Counted from the first letter of the stretch, positions 47,896 through 57,015 are shown. The stretch: 64,000 nt of DNA from Bradyrhizobium manausense (GCF_018130615.1 NZ_JAFCKB010000001.1:434001-498000); one strand, 5' to 3'. The notes: a model not told the origin generated them from the sequence alone. Translations and numbers: made by a program.

Positions 47896-50186
47896 ATCAG
47901 CACGTGAAGAACGTCACACCCGAAACGACCGATCTCAGCCGCCGCTCCTTCCTGGTCGGCACGGCCGCGACAGGTCTCGTGCTCGGCTATGCCGGCGTGC
48001 CCGGTATCGGCGAAGCGCTCGCTGCGGCGCCGGCCAATTTCGAGCCGAGCGTCTGGTATTCGATCTCGCCGGACGGCCTGGTCACCGTGACCTGCGGCAA
48101 GGCCGACATGGGTCAGCACATCGCCTCCACCATGGCGCAGATCGTCTGCGAGGAGCTGGGCGCGAAGTGGAGCGACATGCGGGTCAACCTCGCCTCCAAC
48201 GATCCGAAGTTCAACGACCCCGTGCTGGGGGCGCAAATCACCGGCGGAAGCTGGTCGACCATGATGAACTTCGAGGCGATGAGCCGCGCGGGCGCTGCCG
48301 GCCGCATGGCCCTGACGGAGGCCGCTGCCGCGGCCATGGGCTTGCCGCCCTACTTCAAGGACGAGCTCGTCGTCCGCGACTCCATGGTTTCGCACCCGAA
48401 ATCGAAAAAGCAGATGTCGTTTGCCGACATCGTGAAGAGCGGCAAGGCGACCAAGACCTTCACGCCTGACGAGATCAAGGCGATCAAGCTGAAGACTCCG
48501 GATCAATACACCATGATCGGTGTGTCGGTGCCGCAGCTCGACATCCCCTCCAAGACCAACGGCACGGCCAAGTACGGCATCGACGTGATGATTCCGGGCA
48601 TGGCCTATGGCGCGATCGTCACGCCGCCGGTGCGCTTCGGCGCCACGGTGAAATCGGTCGACGATTCGGCTGCGAAGTCCGTGCCGGGCTTCATCAAGGC
48701 CGTCATCCTCGACGACAAGACGCAGACGACGTCGGGCTGGGTGGTCGCGGTCGCCGGCACTTATGCCAATGCAAAGAAGGCGGCGGCAGCGCTGAAGATC
48801 AGCTATGAGGGCGGCCCGAATGCGAAGCTGTCGAGCCAGTCGCTGCTCGATGAAGCCAAGCGGCTTCAGGGTCTGGACGATTCCGGCCAGTTCTTCGTCA
48901 AGGACGGCGATCCCGCAGCCGCCCTCGGCACGGCTGCCAAGGTGCTGGAGGCGGAGTACACCACCAGCATCAACATCCACGCGCCGATGGAGCCGATGAA
49001 CGCCACCGCGGAGTTCAAGGGCGACATCCTGCACATCTATTCCGGCAACCAGTTCGCGACGCGCTCCGGCGCGATTGCGGCAGGCGCGGCCGGGATCGAT
49101 CCAAAATTCGTGGTGATGCACCAGATGTGGCTCGGCGGCGGTTTCGGCCGCAGGCTCGATGCCGACATGATGGTGCCGGCCGTGCAGGCGGCGAAGGCCG
49201 TGGGCAAGCCGGTGAAGGTGATCTACACGCGCGAGAACGACATGACGATGGATTTCTCGCGTCCGCTCACCTACCAGAAAGTGAAGGCCGGCGTGGACGG
49301 CGACGGCAAGCTCGTCGCGCTCAGCCACGACGTGGTCTCGGCCTGGCCGACCGCGCGCTGGGGAATTCCTGATTTCCTCACGCCCTCGGTCGACAAGAAG
49401 GGGCCGCTCGATTCCTTCACCGTGAACGGATCGGACTTCTTCTACACCGTGCCCAACCATCATGTGCGGGCGATCAAGAACGAGATGGCGCACAACGCCA
49501 CTCCGTCGGGTCAGCTCCGTTCGGTGGCGCCGGGTTGGACCTTCTGGGCGGTCGAAAGCATGATCGACGAGATCGCGGCTGCGACCGGCAAGGATCCGGC
49601 GCAATACCGCATCTCGCTGCTCGACGGCGCCGGCAAGAACGACGGCGGCGCGCAGCGGCTGCGCAACACCCTGCTCGCGGCGATGGGCCTCGCCGGCTAC
49701 GGCACCAAGAAGCTGCCGAAGGGCGAGGGCATGGGCGTGGCCTGCGTGTCGTCGCAGGAACGCGCGACCGCAAGCTGGACGGCTTGCGTCGCGCACGTCG
49801 CTGTCGCGCCCTCGGGCGAGGTGACCGTGAAGAAGCTCACGGTCGCAACCGACGTCGGCACGCAGGTGCATCCCGACAACATCCGCGCCCAGGTCGAGGG
49901 TGCGGCGCTGTGGGGCCTGTCGCTGGCGATGTACGAGAAGGCGACGCTGAAGGACGGTGGCATCGAGCAGACCAACTTCGACAGCTACAGGCCTTTGCGC
50001 ATGAGCCAGATGCCGGAGGTCGCAGTCGCGGTGATCGCCAATGGCGAGAAGGCCACCGGCGTCGGCGAGCCCGCGGTGACGGTCGTCGCTCCCGCCATCG
50101 GCAACGCCATCTTCAATGCCAGTGGCGCTCGCGTCCGGGCGCTGCCGATTACGGCCGAGGCCGTGAAGGGGGCGATGAAGGCGTAA
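47892..50186 (+). CDS. Tat-exported molybdopterin subunit, IorB-like aldehyde/isoquinoline oxidoreductase
   Basis: 764 residues. A Tat signal [20 protein letters not shown] predicts export of the folded complex together with the signal-less small subunit. Molybdopterin-binding regions include [20 protein letters not shown], and the catalytic Glu is in [20 protein letters not shown]. This two-subunit, FAD-free architecture is that of isoquinoline 1-oxidoreductase and related periplasmic aldehyde dehydrogenases that use a cytochrome c as acceptor; no cytochrome gene is adjacent. The substrate is unproven, but aromatic aldehydes are plausible. Confidence 0.92.
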   Translation: MNQHVKNVTPETTDLSRRSFLVGTAATGLVLGYAGVPGIGEALAAAPANFEPSVWYSISPDGLVTVTCGKADMGQHIASTMAQIVCEELGAKWSDMRVNLASNDPKFNDPVLGAQITGGSWSTMMNFEAMSRAGAAGRMALTEAAAAAMGLPPYFKDELVVRDSMVSHPKSKKQMSFADIVKSGKATKTFTPDEIKAIKLKTPDQYTMIGVSVPQLDIPSKTNGTAKYGIDVMIPGMAYGAIVTPPVRFGATVKSVDDSAAKSVPGFIKAVILDDKTQTTSGWVVAVAGTYANAKKAAAALKISYEGGPNAKLSSQSLLDEAKRLQGLDDSGQFFVKDGDPAAALGTAAKVLEAEYTTSINIHAPMEPMNATAEFKGDILHIYSGNQFATRSGAIAAGAAGIDPKFVVMHQMWLGGGFGRRLDADMMVPAVQAAKAVGKPVKVIYTRENDMTMDFSRPLTYQKVKAGVDGDGKLVALSHDVVSAWPTARWGIPDFLTPSVDKKGPLDSFTVNGSDFFYTVPNHHVRAIKNEMAHNATPSGQLRSVAPGWTFWAVESMIDEIAAATGKDPAQYRISLLDGAGKNDGGAQRLRNTLLAAMGLAGYGTKKLPKGEGMGVACVSSQERATASWTACVAHVAVAPSGEVTVKKLTVATDVGTQVHPDNIRAQVEGAALWGLSLAMYEKATLKDGGIEQTNFDSYRPLRMSQMPEVAVAVIANGEKATGVGEPAVTVVAPAIGNAIFNASGARVRALPITAEAVKGAMKA

Positions 50187-50213
50187 GGCGAGCTGCCATC
50201 GCGGAATGAGATG

Positions 50214-50247
50214 ATCCGCCGGAGGGGTAGCCTCCGGCGGATTTTTT
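50214..50247 (+). terminator. Rho-independent terminator after the molybdenum hydroxylase genes
   Basis: A perfect 12-bp stem ATCCGCCGGAGG / CCTCCGGCGGAT with a 5-base loop is followed by TTTTT, 28 bases after the stop codon of the large subunit. It is a strong intrinsic terminator on the correct strand. Confidence 0.9.
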
Positions 50248-50264
50248 GCGCGCTACATCCCCAC

Positions 50265-50392
50265 ACTCTCCGTCATGCTTTGCGAAAGCGGGGCATCCAG
50301 TACGCCGCGGCTTCTCGGTTCAAGCCGCGCCATCTCGGAGTCCTGGATCGCCCGGTCAAGCCGGGGGACGACGGCGGGGTTAAAATCCCCTT
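50265..50392. repeat. Intergenic repeat (CCAGTACGCCGCGGCTTCTCG family)
   Basis: Contains CATCCAGTACGCCGCGGCTT, CGGAGTCCTGGATCGCCC and GGTCAAGCCGGGGGACGACG. The same words appear in reverse orientation at 55440-55612, so these are two copies of one dispersed element. The 380-base gap 50187-50566 contains only this repeat, the terminator before it and the leader of the HD-GYP gene. Confidence 0.72.
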
Positions 50393-50566
50393 TGTTTTCA
50401 AGGGCCCGTCTACTGTGCATGGGGTTGTTTTCGCGGTTCGGGTTCCGCGCATCCGTAAAATTGCGTGCAATTCGCCAAGGTTCCGTTGAGCACGCCTCTT
50501 AAGGGCCGGAGAACCTGATCCGGCTTAGGCTGACGCCGAATACACTCCCGTGCTCTTGGGGAAGCC

Positions 50567-51661
50567 ATGAACGCGCCAGCCAAATCCGCCGCCAAACGCC
50601 GGCTTCTGCTTGCCTCCGACCGGAGCGATGCGAGCACCGAGCTCGCCAGCATCCTGAAGGCGGTCGGCGACGTTGCGACGGTGACGACACAGGAAATCCC
50701 TGAACAGCCGTCACGCGAACTCTCCGGCCTCGTGGTCGACATCAACCTGCGTTCGCCCGAGAGCGTACAGCGCGTGCGCAACAGGCTGCGCGGCGAAGGC
50801 TATCGTTCGATGCCGCGGCTGTTCGTGCTGGCGGACGCCCTGCACCACGGCACCATGCAGGCGTGGGCGCTGGGCGCCACCGACACCATCTCGCGGCCGC
50901 TGCAGCCCGACGCGATCCTGCAGCGCATCCGCGCCGCGTTCCCGGACACTGCGACCTATGACGCGACCGATCGCGGCAAGACGCTCAACCGCGGCGTCGA
51001 GGCGGCGCATGCGGTGCTGACGAAGATGTTCGAGAGGCTGCCGCTCGGCGTGCCCCTGACCTTCGACGACGTCGTCGCCGCCGAGAACAAGATCCTGAAA
51101 GCGATCAAGCACTCCTCGCTGCGCGAATGGCTCACCACCGTCGGCTGCCACCATGTCGGCAGCTACCGCCACTGCCTGTTCGTCACCGGCTTCGCGGTCG
51201 CCTTCGCGCAGCATCTCGGCATGCGCGAGGACGATCAGCGCCGGCTGACCCGCGCGGCGCTGCTGCACGATGTCGGCAAGGCCTTCGTTCCCTCGAACCT
51301 GCTCGACAAGCCCGGCAAGCTCACCGACGAGGAAATGGCCGAGGTCCGCCATCATCCGCGCCGTGGCTATGACGCGCTTGCGGCGCAAGGCGGCTTCCCG
51401 CCGGAGATGCTCGACGTCGTCCTGCATCACCACGAATTCCTCGACGGCTCGGGCTATCCGAACGGGCTGTCGTCGAACCAGATCAGCGACATCGTGCGGC
51501 TGACGACGATCGTCGACATCTATGCCGCCCTGGTGGAGAAGCGAGCCTATCGCATGCCGTTCACGCATTCGCGTGCCTTCACGATGATGGAAGGCATGGG
51601 CGGCAAGCTGGACCAGCAACTGCTGCAGGCGTTCCGTCCCGTGGCGCTGGGGTCGTTCTAG
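50567..51661 (+). CDS. HD-GYP cyclic-di-GMP phosphodiesterase with pseudo-receiver
   Basis: 364 residues. The C-terminal half is an HD-GYP domain with the expected metal ligands: YRHCLFVTGF, LLHDVGKAFVP, VRHHPRRGYDAL and LHHHEFLDGSGYPNGL. The first ~125 residues look like a response-regulator receiver (RLLLASDRSD, then LVVDINLRSP with an Asp, and TDTISRPLQP), but the conserved Lys is Arg and one acidic position is missing, so phosphorylation is doubtful. It should degrade c-di-GMP and thus favour motility. No sensor kinase gene is adjacent. Confidence 0.9.
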   Translation: MNAPAKSAAKRRLLLASDRSDASTELASILKAVGDVATVTTQEIPEQPSRELSGLVVDINLRSPESVQRVRNRLRGEGYRSMPRLFVLADALHHGTMQAWALGATDTISRPLQPDAILQRIRAAFPDTATYDATDRGKTLNRGVEAAHAVLTKMFERLPLGVPLTFDDVVAAENKILKAIKHSSLREWLTTVGCHHVGSYRHCLFVTGFAVAFAQHLGMREDDQRRLTRAALLHDVGKAFVPSNLLDKPGKLTDEEMAEVRHHPRRGYDALAAQGGFPPEMLDVVLHHHEFLDGSGYPNGLSSNQISDIVRLTTIVDIYAALVEKRAYRMPFTHSRAFTMMEGMGGKLDQQLLQAFRPVALGSF

Positions 51662-51671
51662 GCGAGATGCC

Positions 51672-51707
51672 GTAGGGTGGGTTACGCCTTCGGCTAACCC
51701 ACCCTAC
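51672..51707. repeat. GTAGGGTGGGTTA inverted repeat between convergent genes
   Basis: A perfect 13-bp inverted repeat (GTAGGGTGGGTTA / TAACCCACCCTAC) with a 10-base loop CGCCTTCGGC. This GTAGGGTGGGTTA element is widespread in intergenic DNA of this group. It lies between the HD-GYP stop and the end of the convergent acyl-CoA synthetase remnant. With no T-run it is a doubtful terminator. Confidence 0.78.
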
Positions 51708-51711
51708 AAAG

Positions 51712-52164
51712 TCATCCCACCATCTTCCGTAGCTCTGCCTTCGCCACCTTCTCCAGGGTCGAGCGCGGCATGTCGTCGACAAGGTGGATCTCGCGGGGCA
51801 CCTTGAAGTCGGCGAGGCCTTCGCGGCAGGCCGCGATCACGCGGTCCGGAAGATCCGGTGCCGCGCCCGCGACACCGCCATGCGGGATGATGAAGACAAC
51901 GGGCACCTCGTCCAGCATCGGATGCTTCTTCGCTACCACCGCGGCCTCGCGCACGCCGGGGACGATTGCGATCACCTGCTCGATCTCGGAGGCCGCGACG
52001 TTCTCGCCGCCGACCTTCAGCATGTCCTTGGCGCGGTCGCCGAACCTGATGAAGCCGTTCTCCAGGCGCTCGACGCGGTCGCCGGTGAGAAAGAAGCCGT
52101 GCCACGGCACATCGAGTCCGTCGGACGGGCCCACGATTCCGGTTGCGGTCCGTTGAATGGACAT
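51712..52164 (-). pseudogene. Acyl-CoA synthetase remnant (C-terminal domain only)
   Basis: 150 residues that correspond to the hinge and C-terminal domain of an ANL ligase: [40 protein letters not shown], then [20 protein letters not shown] and the catalytic Lys region [12 protein letters not shown]. The ~350-residue N-terminal domain with the ATP-binding loop is absent, and the 90 bases between this fragment and the next gene upstream have no room for it. It cannot activate an acid alone. A 5' deletion is the simplest explanation. Confidence 0.78.
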
Positions 52165-52255
52165 GACTCCCCCGTGCAGCCTGCATCCTGATCGCGGCTG
52201 CCTCTTGATGATTGCGTCTTACCGCCATCACACGGCGCGGCGGTGGGGAGAAGAT

Positions 52256-52666
52256 CTAATCTGCGTACGACGAAATCTCGATCAGGCTACCATCCGGATC
52301 CCGGCAATAGACCGATCGCAACGTACCGCGCGCGCCCTGCTTGGGAACCGGGCCTTCCTCGATCGCAACTCCGTGGGCCTTCAAATGCGTCATGACCTCG
52401 TCGGGCGTCGAGGAGGTGAGGAAGCACAGATCCTCGCTGCCGGCGGTTTGGTGGTCGGCGGTGAACCACTCCAGCTTGTCGGCGTCGCGCGGCCGCACGT
52501 TGATCTTCTGTTGACCAAACTGCAGCGAGGTCCGCGGCGCTTTGCCGCCGCCGGGATCGAACACCTTGACTTCCATGCCCAGAATCTTGCGATACCACTC
52601 GGTGGTGACAGCGACGTCGGCGACGTTGATCACGAGGTGATCGAGAGCCTGAACCTTGACTGGCAT
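52256..52666 (-). CDS. VOC family protein (glyoxalase/dioxygenase fold)
   Basis: 136 residues. VQALDHLVINVADVAVTTEWYRKILGMEV and the C-terminal SVYCRDPDGSLIEISSYAD are the paired beta-alpha-beta-beta-beta motifs of vicinal-oxygen-chelate proteins. His (in LDHLV) and Glu (in LIEIS) are in metal-ligand positions. The family includes glyoxalase I, fosfomycin-resistance enzymes and extradiol dioxygenases; this single-domain length is closest to glyoxalase-like proteins of unknown substrate. It is divergent from the Bug-type gene. Confidence 0.85.
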   Translation of the reverse strand: MPVKVQALDHLVINVADVAVTTEWYRKILGMEVKVFDPGGGKAPRTSLQFGQQKINVRPRDADKLEWFTADHQTAGSEDLCFLTSSTPDEVMTHLKAHGVAIEEGPVPKQGARGTLRSVYCRDPDGSLIEISSYAD

Positions 52667-52791
52667 GCCTTATCCTTTCGTCGCCATGGACGTTGCGCAC
52701 TTTCCGCGCGTGGCGCGCTTTGTTACAACGCCGCTGCCGCGACTTTCAAGACAGCTGCTTTTCAAGAACAACACCTGGGAGAACCCTTGAG

Positions 52792-53766
52792 ATGATCACC
52801 CGCCGTTCCGCGCTCGGCCTGCTCGCCGCCACCCCGCTTGCAGCCAGCCCGCTGTCGAAGGCCTTTGCAGCGGACTATCCGTCCCGGCCGGTGAAGTTCG
52901 TGGTCGGCTATCCGCCGGGCGGCGCCACTGACATCCTGGCGCGGCTGATCGGCCAGCGCCTGTCGGAAAAGCTCGGCCAGCAATTCGTGGTCGAGAACAA
53001 GCCGGGCGCCGGCAACAATATCGGCACCGAATCCGTGGTGAATGCCGAACCGGATGGCTACACCGTATTGCTGGTCAATCCGGCGAACTACATCAACTCC
53101 ACGCTTTATGCCAACCTCAAGTTCAACTTCGTCCGCGACATCGCGCCGATCGCCGCCTTCCAGCGCGTGCCGAACGTGATGACCGTCAACAAGGACGTGC
53201 CGGCCAAGACCGTCGCCGAGTTCATCGACTACGTGAAGGCCAATCCCGGCAAGGTGAACATGGCGTCCTCCGGCAACGGCACTTCGGTGCATCTGTCCGG
53301 CGAGATGTTCATGGCGATGACCGGCTGCAAGATGCAGCACGTGCCCTATCGCGGTGCGGCGCCCGCGATCACCGACATGCTCGGCGGCCAGGTGCAGGTG
53401 ATCTTCGACAACATGCCCTCGATCATCCAGCACATCCGCTCCGGCTCGCTTCGCGCGCTCGGCGTCACCACGGCGCAGCGCTCGCCGCAACTGCCCGATG
53501 TGCCCGCGATCGGCGAGACCGTGAAGGATTACGAAGCGAGCGCGCTGTTCGGCATCGGTGCGCCGAAGAATATGCCCAAGGACTTGATCGCCAAGCTCAA
53601 CAACGAGATCAACACGCTCATGAAGGAGCCCGACATGACCAAGCGCCTGGTCGAGCTCGGCGGTGATCCGCTGGTCGAGACGCCGGAGGCATTCGGCCGG
53701 GAGATCGAGGCCGAGACCGCCAAATGGAAGAAGGTCGTCGAGTTCGCCGGCCTCAAGGTCGAGTAG
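52792..53766 (+). CDS. Bug/TctC-type periplasmic solute-binding protein
   Basis: 324 residues. The Tat-like signal MITRRSALGLLAATPLAASP is followed by AADYPSRPVKFVVGYPPGGATDILAR, diagnostic of tripartite tricarboxylate receptor (TctC/Bug) proteins. GAGNNIGTESVVNAEPDGYTVLL follows. These bind carboxylates in the periplasm. No TctA/TctB membrane genes lie nearby, as is usual for the many orphan Bug proteins. It ends at a strong terminator. Confidence 0.93.
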   Translation: MITRRSALGLLAATPLAASPLSKAFAADYPSRPVKFVVGYPPGGATDILARLIGQRLSEKLGQQFVVENKPGAGNNIGTESVVNAEPDGYTVLLVNPANYINSTLYANLKFNFVRDIAPIAAFQRVPNVMTVNKDVPAKTVAEFIDYVKANPGKVNMASSGNGTSVHLSGEMFMAMTGCKMQHVPYRGAAPAITDMLGGQVQVIFDNMPSIIQHIRSGSLRALGVTTAQRSPQLPDVPAIGETVKDYEASALFGIGAPKNMPKDLIAKLNNEINTLMKEPDMTKRLVELGGDPLVETPEAFGREIEAETAKWKKVVEFAGLKVE

Positions 53767-53791
53767 CGGACTCGCGCGTGAGCGTGAACGG

Positions 53792-53819
53792 AGCCCCGCC
53801 GTAAGGCGGGGCTTTTTTC
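53792..53819 (+). terminator. Rho-independent terminator after the Bug protein gene
   Basis: A perfect 9-bp stem AGCCCCGCC / GGCGGGGCT with a GTAA tetraloop is followed by TTTTT, 26 bases after the stop codon. It is a textbook intrinsic terminator and isolates the gene from the ArsR operon downstream. Confidence 0.92.
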
Positions 53820-53871
53820 TTGGCGCCGGTTCCCACTTGACGGAACGGCGTTTGCGCCTATACTAAACCGT

Positions 53872-54324
53872 ATGGTTAAGTATCGGGATGAGGCGCTCGA
53901 TCGCACCTTTGCTGCACTGTCCGATCCGACGCGGCGCGCGCTGCTGGCGCGTCTCGGCGAAAAGGACAGCCTGTCGGTGAGCGAGCTGGCGACGCCGTTC
54001 GCGATCTCGCTGCCGGCGATCATGAAGCATCTCGATGTGCTCACCGATGCGGGCTTGATCGTGCGCGAAAAGACCGGGCGCACGGTCTCCTGCCGGCTCA
54101 CCGCGCAGCCGATGGAGCAGGCGATGAACTGGCTCAATCGCTACGCGCAATTCTGGTCCGAAAGCTTCGACCGCCTTGCCGCCTTTGTGGAGGACAAATC
54201 ATGGTCAATGCAGCCGCCAGTGCCGCCGAACGCGCAACCGAAGGTCCAAGCCTCACGCTCACGCGCCGGCTCCGTGCGCGGCCGGAAAAGGTCTTCGCCG
54301 CCTGGACGCAAGCCGCGCAGCTAG
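53872..54324 (+). CDS. ArsR-family winged-helix repressor
   Basis: 150 residues. The winged helix is clear: EALDRTFAALSDPTRRALLARL, then LSVSELATPFAISLPAIMKHLDVLTDAGLIVREK. No metal-binding cysteine motif (such as CxC) is present, so it is a non-metal sensor as is usual when linked to SRPBCC genes. The core ends near AAFVEDKSW at about residue 110; the remaining ~40 residues are basic, low-complexity and overlap the next gene by 124 bases in another frame, and may be dispensable. It should repress its own operon. Confidence 0.88.
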   Translation: MVKYRDEALDRTFAALSDPTRRALLARLGEKDSLSVSELATPFAISLPAIMKHLDVLTDAGLIVREKTGRTVSCRLTAQPMEQAMNWLNRYAQFWSESFDRLAAFVEDKSWSMQPPVPPNAQPKVQASRSRAGSVRGRKRSSPPGRKPRS

Positions 54325-54668
54325 TGCAATGGTTCGGGCCTCCGAACATGAGGCCGGCGACGCTGAACGCCGAGCTCGATGTTCGTACCGGCGGCCGCTA
54401 CCGTATCTCGTTCACCCGCGACGACGGCGAATATTTCGAGGCGGGCGGCATCTACCGCGAGGTCGTGCCAAACGAGCGGCTGGTCTTCACCTGGGCCTGG
54501 CATTCGACGCCGGAGCGGGAATCGCTGGTGACGATCACGCTGAAGCCCGACAGCGCCGGTACGCTGATGATCTTTCATCATGCTCAGTTTTTCGACGAAA
54601 TCGCGCGCGATAACCATCAGCGCGGCTGGAGCTCGTTCTTCGACAAGCTCGACGCATTCGTCGCCTGA
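54201..54668 (+). CDS. SRPBCC (AHSA1-like) ligand-binding protein
   Basis: 155 residues. LTLTRRLRARPEKVFAAWTQ, LVQWFGPPNM and the strand GRYRISFTRDDGEYFEAGGI are typical of AHSA1/START-like proteins, and the end HQRGWSSFFDKLDAFVA is the usual C-terminal helix. The ATG at 54201 follows GGAGGACAAATC, well inside the upstream ArsR frame. These proteins enclose a hydrophobic cavity and are commonly paired with ArsR regulators; the ligand is unknown. The operon continues into the DUF899 gene after 21 bases. Confidence 0.87.
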   Translation: MVNAAASAAERATEGPSLTLTRRLRARPEKVFAAWTQAAQLVQWFGPPNMRPATLNAELDVRTGGRYRISFTRDDGEYFEAGGIYREVVPNERLVFTWAWHSTPERESLVTITLKPDSAGTLMIFHHAQFFDEIARDNHQRGWSSFFDKLDAFVA

Positions 54669-54689
54669 TCCCTGTCAGAGGAGGACATC

Positions 54690-55424
54690 ATGCAGCAACA
54701 TCAGGTCGTGTCGCGCGAGCAATGGATCGCCGCTCGCAAAACCCATCTGGCGCACGAGAAGGAGTTTTCTCAGGCCCGCGAGCGGCTGGCTGAGGAGCGC
54801 CGCGCCTTGCCCTGGGTGAAGGTCGATAAAGACTACGTGTTCGACGGGCCCAACGGCAAGGTGACGCTCGGCGATCTCTTCAGGGGGCGCCCGCAGCTGG
54901 TGGTCCAGCATGTGATGTTTGCGCCGGATTGGGACGCGGCCTGCAAGAGCTGCTCCTTCTGGGTCGATGGTTTCGAGCGCATGGTGCCGCATCTGGCGGC
55001 GCGCGACACCACCATGGCCGCGATCTCGCTGGCGCCAGTCGAAAAGCTCGAGGCGTTCAAGAAGCGCATGGGCTGGCGTTTCGACTGGGTATCTTCAGGC
55101 GGCAACGCCTTCAACTACGATTACGGGGTCTCGTTCACGCGCGAGCAGATCGAGCAAGGTGTGCCGAAATACAATTTTGGTACCACGCCGTTCTATGGAC
55201 CGGAGTTGCCCGGCATCAGCGTGTTCTTTCGCAACGAAGCCGGCGAGATCTTTCACACCTATTCCTGCTTCGCCCGCGGCCTCGACATGATGAACGCCGC
55301 GTATCAGTATCTCGATCTCACGCCGCTCGGCCGTCACGAGGAAGGTCTTCCCTATCCGATGGATTGGGTCCGCCTGCACGACCAGTACGAGCCGCAGGCG
55401 AGGGGCGCGTGCTGCCACGGGTGA
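54690..55424 (+). CDS. DUF899 thioredoxin-like protein
   Basis: 244 residues. HQVVSREQWIAARKTHLAHEKEF, ERRALPWVKVDKDYVFDGP and APDWDAACKSCSFWVDGFE are the diagnostic segments of DUF899. The CKSC in the last segment looks like a redox pair in a thioredoxin-type fold. The function of the family is not established. It ends the ArsR-SRPBCC-DUF899 operon; this trio is frequent in Bradyrhizobium, which suggests a common regulated role, possibly detoxification. Confidence 0.87.
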   Translation: MQQHQVVSREQWIAARKTHLAHEKEFSQARERLAEERRALPWVKVDKDYVFDGPNGKVTLGDLFRGRPQLVVQHVMFAPDWDAACKSCSFWVDGFERMVPHLAARDTTMAAISLAPVEKLEAFKKRMGWRFDWVSSGGNAFNYDYGVSFTREQIEQGVPKYNFGTTPFYGPELPGISVFFRNEAGEIFHTYSCFARGLDMMNAAYQYLDLTPLGRHEEGLPYPMDWVRLHDQYEPQARGACCHG

Positions 55425-55439
55425 GGGGACTCGGCCTAC

Positions 55440-55612
55440 ATCAAAGATGTCATCGCCCGGCTTGGCCGGGCGACCCAGTACTCCGAGACGGGAGTGGTCT
55501 GATCGAGAAGCCGCGGCGTACTGGATTCCCTGCTTGCCGCCTACGCTAAAGCTTCGGCGCCCCAAGATCTCAACCCCGGCGAAGCCTTGGCGTAGCAGGG
55601 TCGCGGGGAATG
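55440..55612. repeat. Intergenic repeat (CCAGTACGCCGCGGCTTCTCG family, reverse copy)
   Basis: Contains CATCGCCCGGCTTGGCCGGG, GAAGCCGCGGCGTACTGG and CGGGGAATGACAGCG. The middle words are the complement of those at 50265-50392, so both are copies of the same element in opposite orientation. It fills most of the 229-base gap between two convergent genes and contains no gene. Confidence 0.72.
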
Positions 55613-55653
55613 ACAGCGGGGGTGACGCGGCAGCGCGCCTCGGCGCGCGGTAG

Positions 55654-56910
55654 CTACTTCTTCGCGTCAGCCTGCTCCGTGGCGTTGCAAGAGATCAGCA
55701 TCGTATAGGCGCGGGCATTGCCGGCGATGTCGGTGGTCTTGAGTTCACCCTTCGGCTCGGTCGTCTGGTAAGGCACCACCGAATTGTCGAGGAAGTCGCG
55801 CAGCGCGCCGGTCTTGATGGCGAAATTGATGTTTTCGGGGATGCTGCCGGTTGCCGCGGCGACGCGCAATCCGTCGAGCTTCCCGGTGACGACGCCGACG
55901 ACCTGACCGGTCGTGTCGAACAGCGGGCCTCCGCTGTTGCCGGGCTGCACGGGCGCGCTGATTTGCAGGAAGCGCGAATCGTTGCGCATGCCGCTGAGCG
56001 AGCTCACAATGCCCGTCGTCACGGTGAAGTCCGAGGTCAGCAATCCGTGGAACGGAAAGCCGATCGCGACGACAGAATCGCCGGACCGAATCGGGCGGTC
56101 ACGGATCCGGGCGAAGTCCTTGAACGTCGCCGTCGACGGCGCCTGCAACAAAGCGAGATCGTTGTTGGCATCAGCAGACACCACGCGCAACACCATCGCG
56201 GATTCGCCGGTGAGATTGCCCTTGAGCTCGCTGCAACCGTCGATCACGTGGTTGTTGGTGACGATGTGCCCGCTAGCGCTGACCACGAAGCCGGTGCCGA
56301 AGCCGGAGCTACTCTTGGCCCCTCTGCCGGGCTTGCCGGTTGGCGGCGAGCCTTGCTTGTCTGCCGTAGCTGCTGGCTTAGCGGCACCTTTGGTGAAATC
56401 GCCGGCCTTGTCGAGCCCGTCAGCCTTCACCTTGGTCACGCAATTGGCCAAGGCCGCGATCACCGGCCCGGTCGAGGTCAGATCGAAATTCAGAACCGCA
56501 CGGCCGGCTGTCGCCACCATCAGGCTCGCCTTCTGAAACGTGCGGACGACATTGAGCGGCATCACGGCCGTGAGCATGTTGGGCTGGTAGGCCGTGGCGA
56601 ACAGCCTGGCCTGCTCCTGCCCGTCAAAGATTACGTCGATCGCTGCATTCTCGCCCTTGGTGAAGTGGTAGCCGGGACTCGCGAAGGCCAACGACCATGT
56701 GCCGGCGGCATTCTGGCTCACAACCAGGATGACGCCGTTCGCGTAGGGCGCGGTCGCTGCGCAATGGGAGAAGGCGCCGGTCTCGTCGTTGCTGAAGGCG
56801 CCGCCGATCCAGTTGCCGACATTGACGTTGCCGAATGGTCCTTTCGCCTGCGCGACGCCGGCAAAACTCACCAGTAACAGAACGACGGCGACAAACGATT
56901 TCAACCACAT
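55654..56910 (-). CDS. Secreted trypsin-like serine protease (S1C)
   Basis: 418 residues. The signal peptide MWLKSFVAVVLLLVSFAGVA ends at QAK. An N-terminal ~180-residue domain of unknown type precedes the protease, which has the triad His in IVTNNHVIDGC, Asp in DANNDLALLQAP and Ser in QPGNSGGPLFD. It is DegP-like in the catalytic core, but no PDZ domain follows. A Gly/Ser/Lys-rich linker (~residues 180-205) separates the domains. It is likely periplasmic, with a role in envelope protein quality control or processing. Monocistronic. Confidence 0.88.
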   Translation of the reverse strand: MWLKSFVAVVLLLVSFAGVAQAKGPFGNVNVGNWIGGAFSNDETGAFSHCAATAPYANGVILVVSQNAAGTWSLAFASPGYHFTKGENAAIDVIFDGQEQARLFATAYQPNMLTAVMPLNVVRTFQKASLMVATAGRAVLNFDLTSTGPVIAALANCVTKVKADGLDKAGDFTKGAAKPAATADKQGSPPTGKPGRGAKSSSGFGTGFVVSASGHIVTNNHVIDGCSELKGNLTGESAMVLRVVSADANNDLALLQAPSTATFKDFARIRDRPIRSGDSVVAIGFPFHGLLTSDFTVTTGIVSSLSGMRNDSRFLQISAPVQPGNSGGPLFDTTGQVVGVVTGKLDGLRVAAATGSIPENINFAIKTGALRDFLDNSVVPYQTTEPKGELKTTDIAGNARAYTMLISCNATEQADAKK

Positions 56911-57015
56911 GACTTCCCCCGGGTCGCTAAGGCTGCATCCTATCTGCGCGGGCAGGCTCTGCGCAACCGCTAGTTGTCTGTTCGCGCCGGATGCTTTTCG
57001 CGGTGACTCTCAGGC

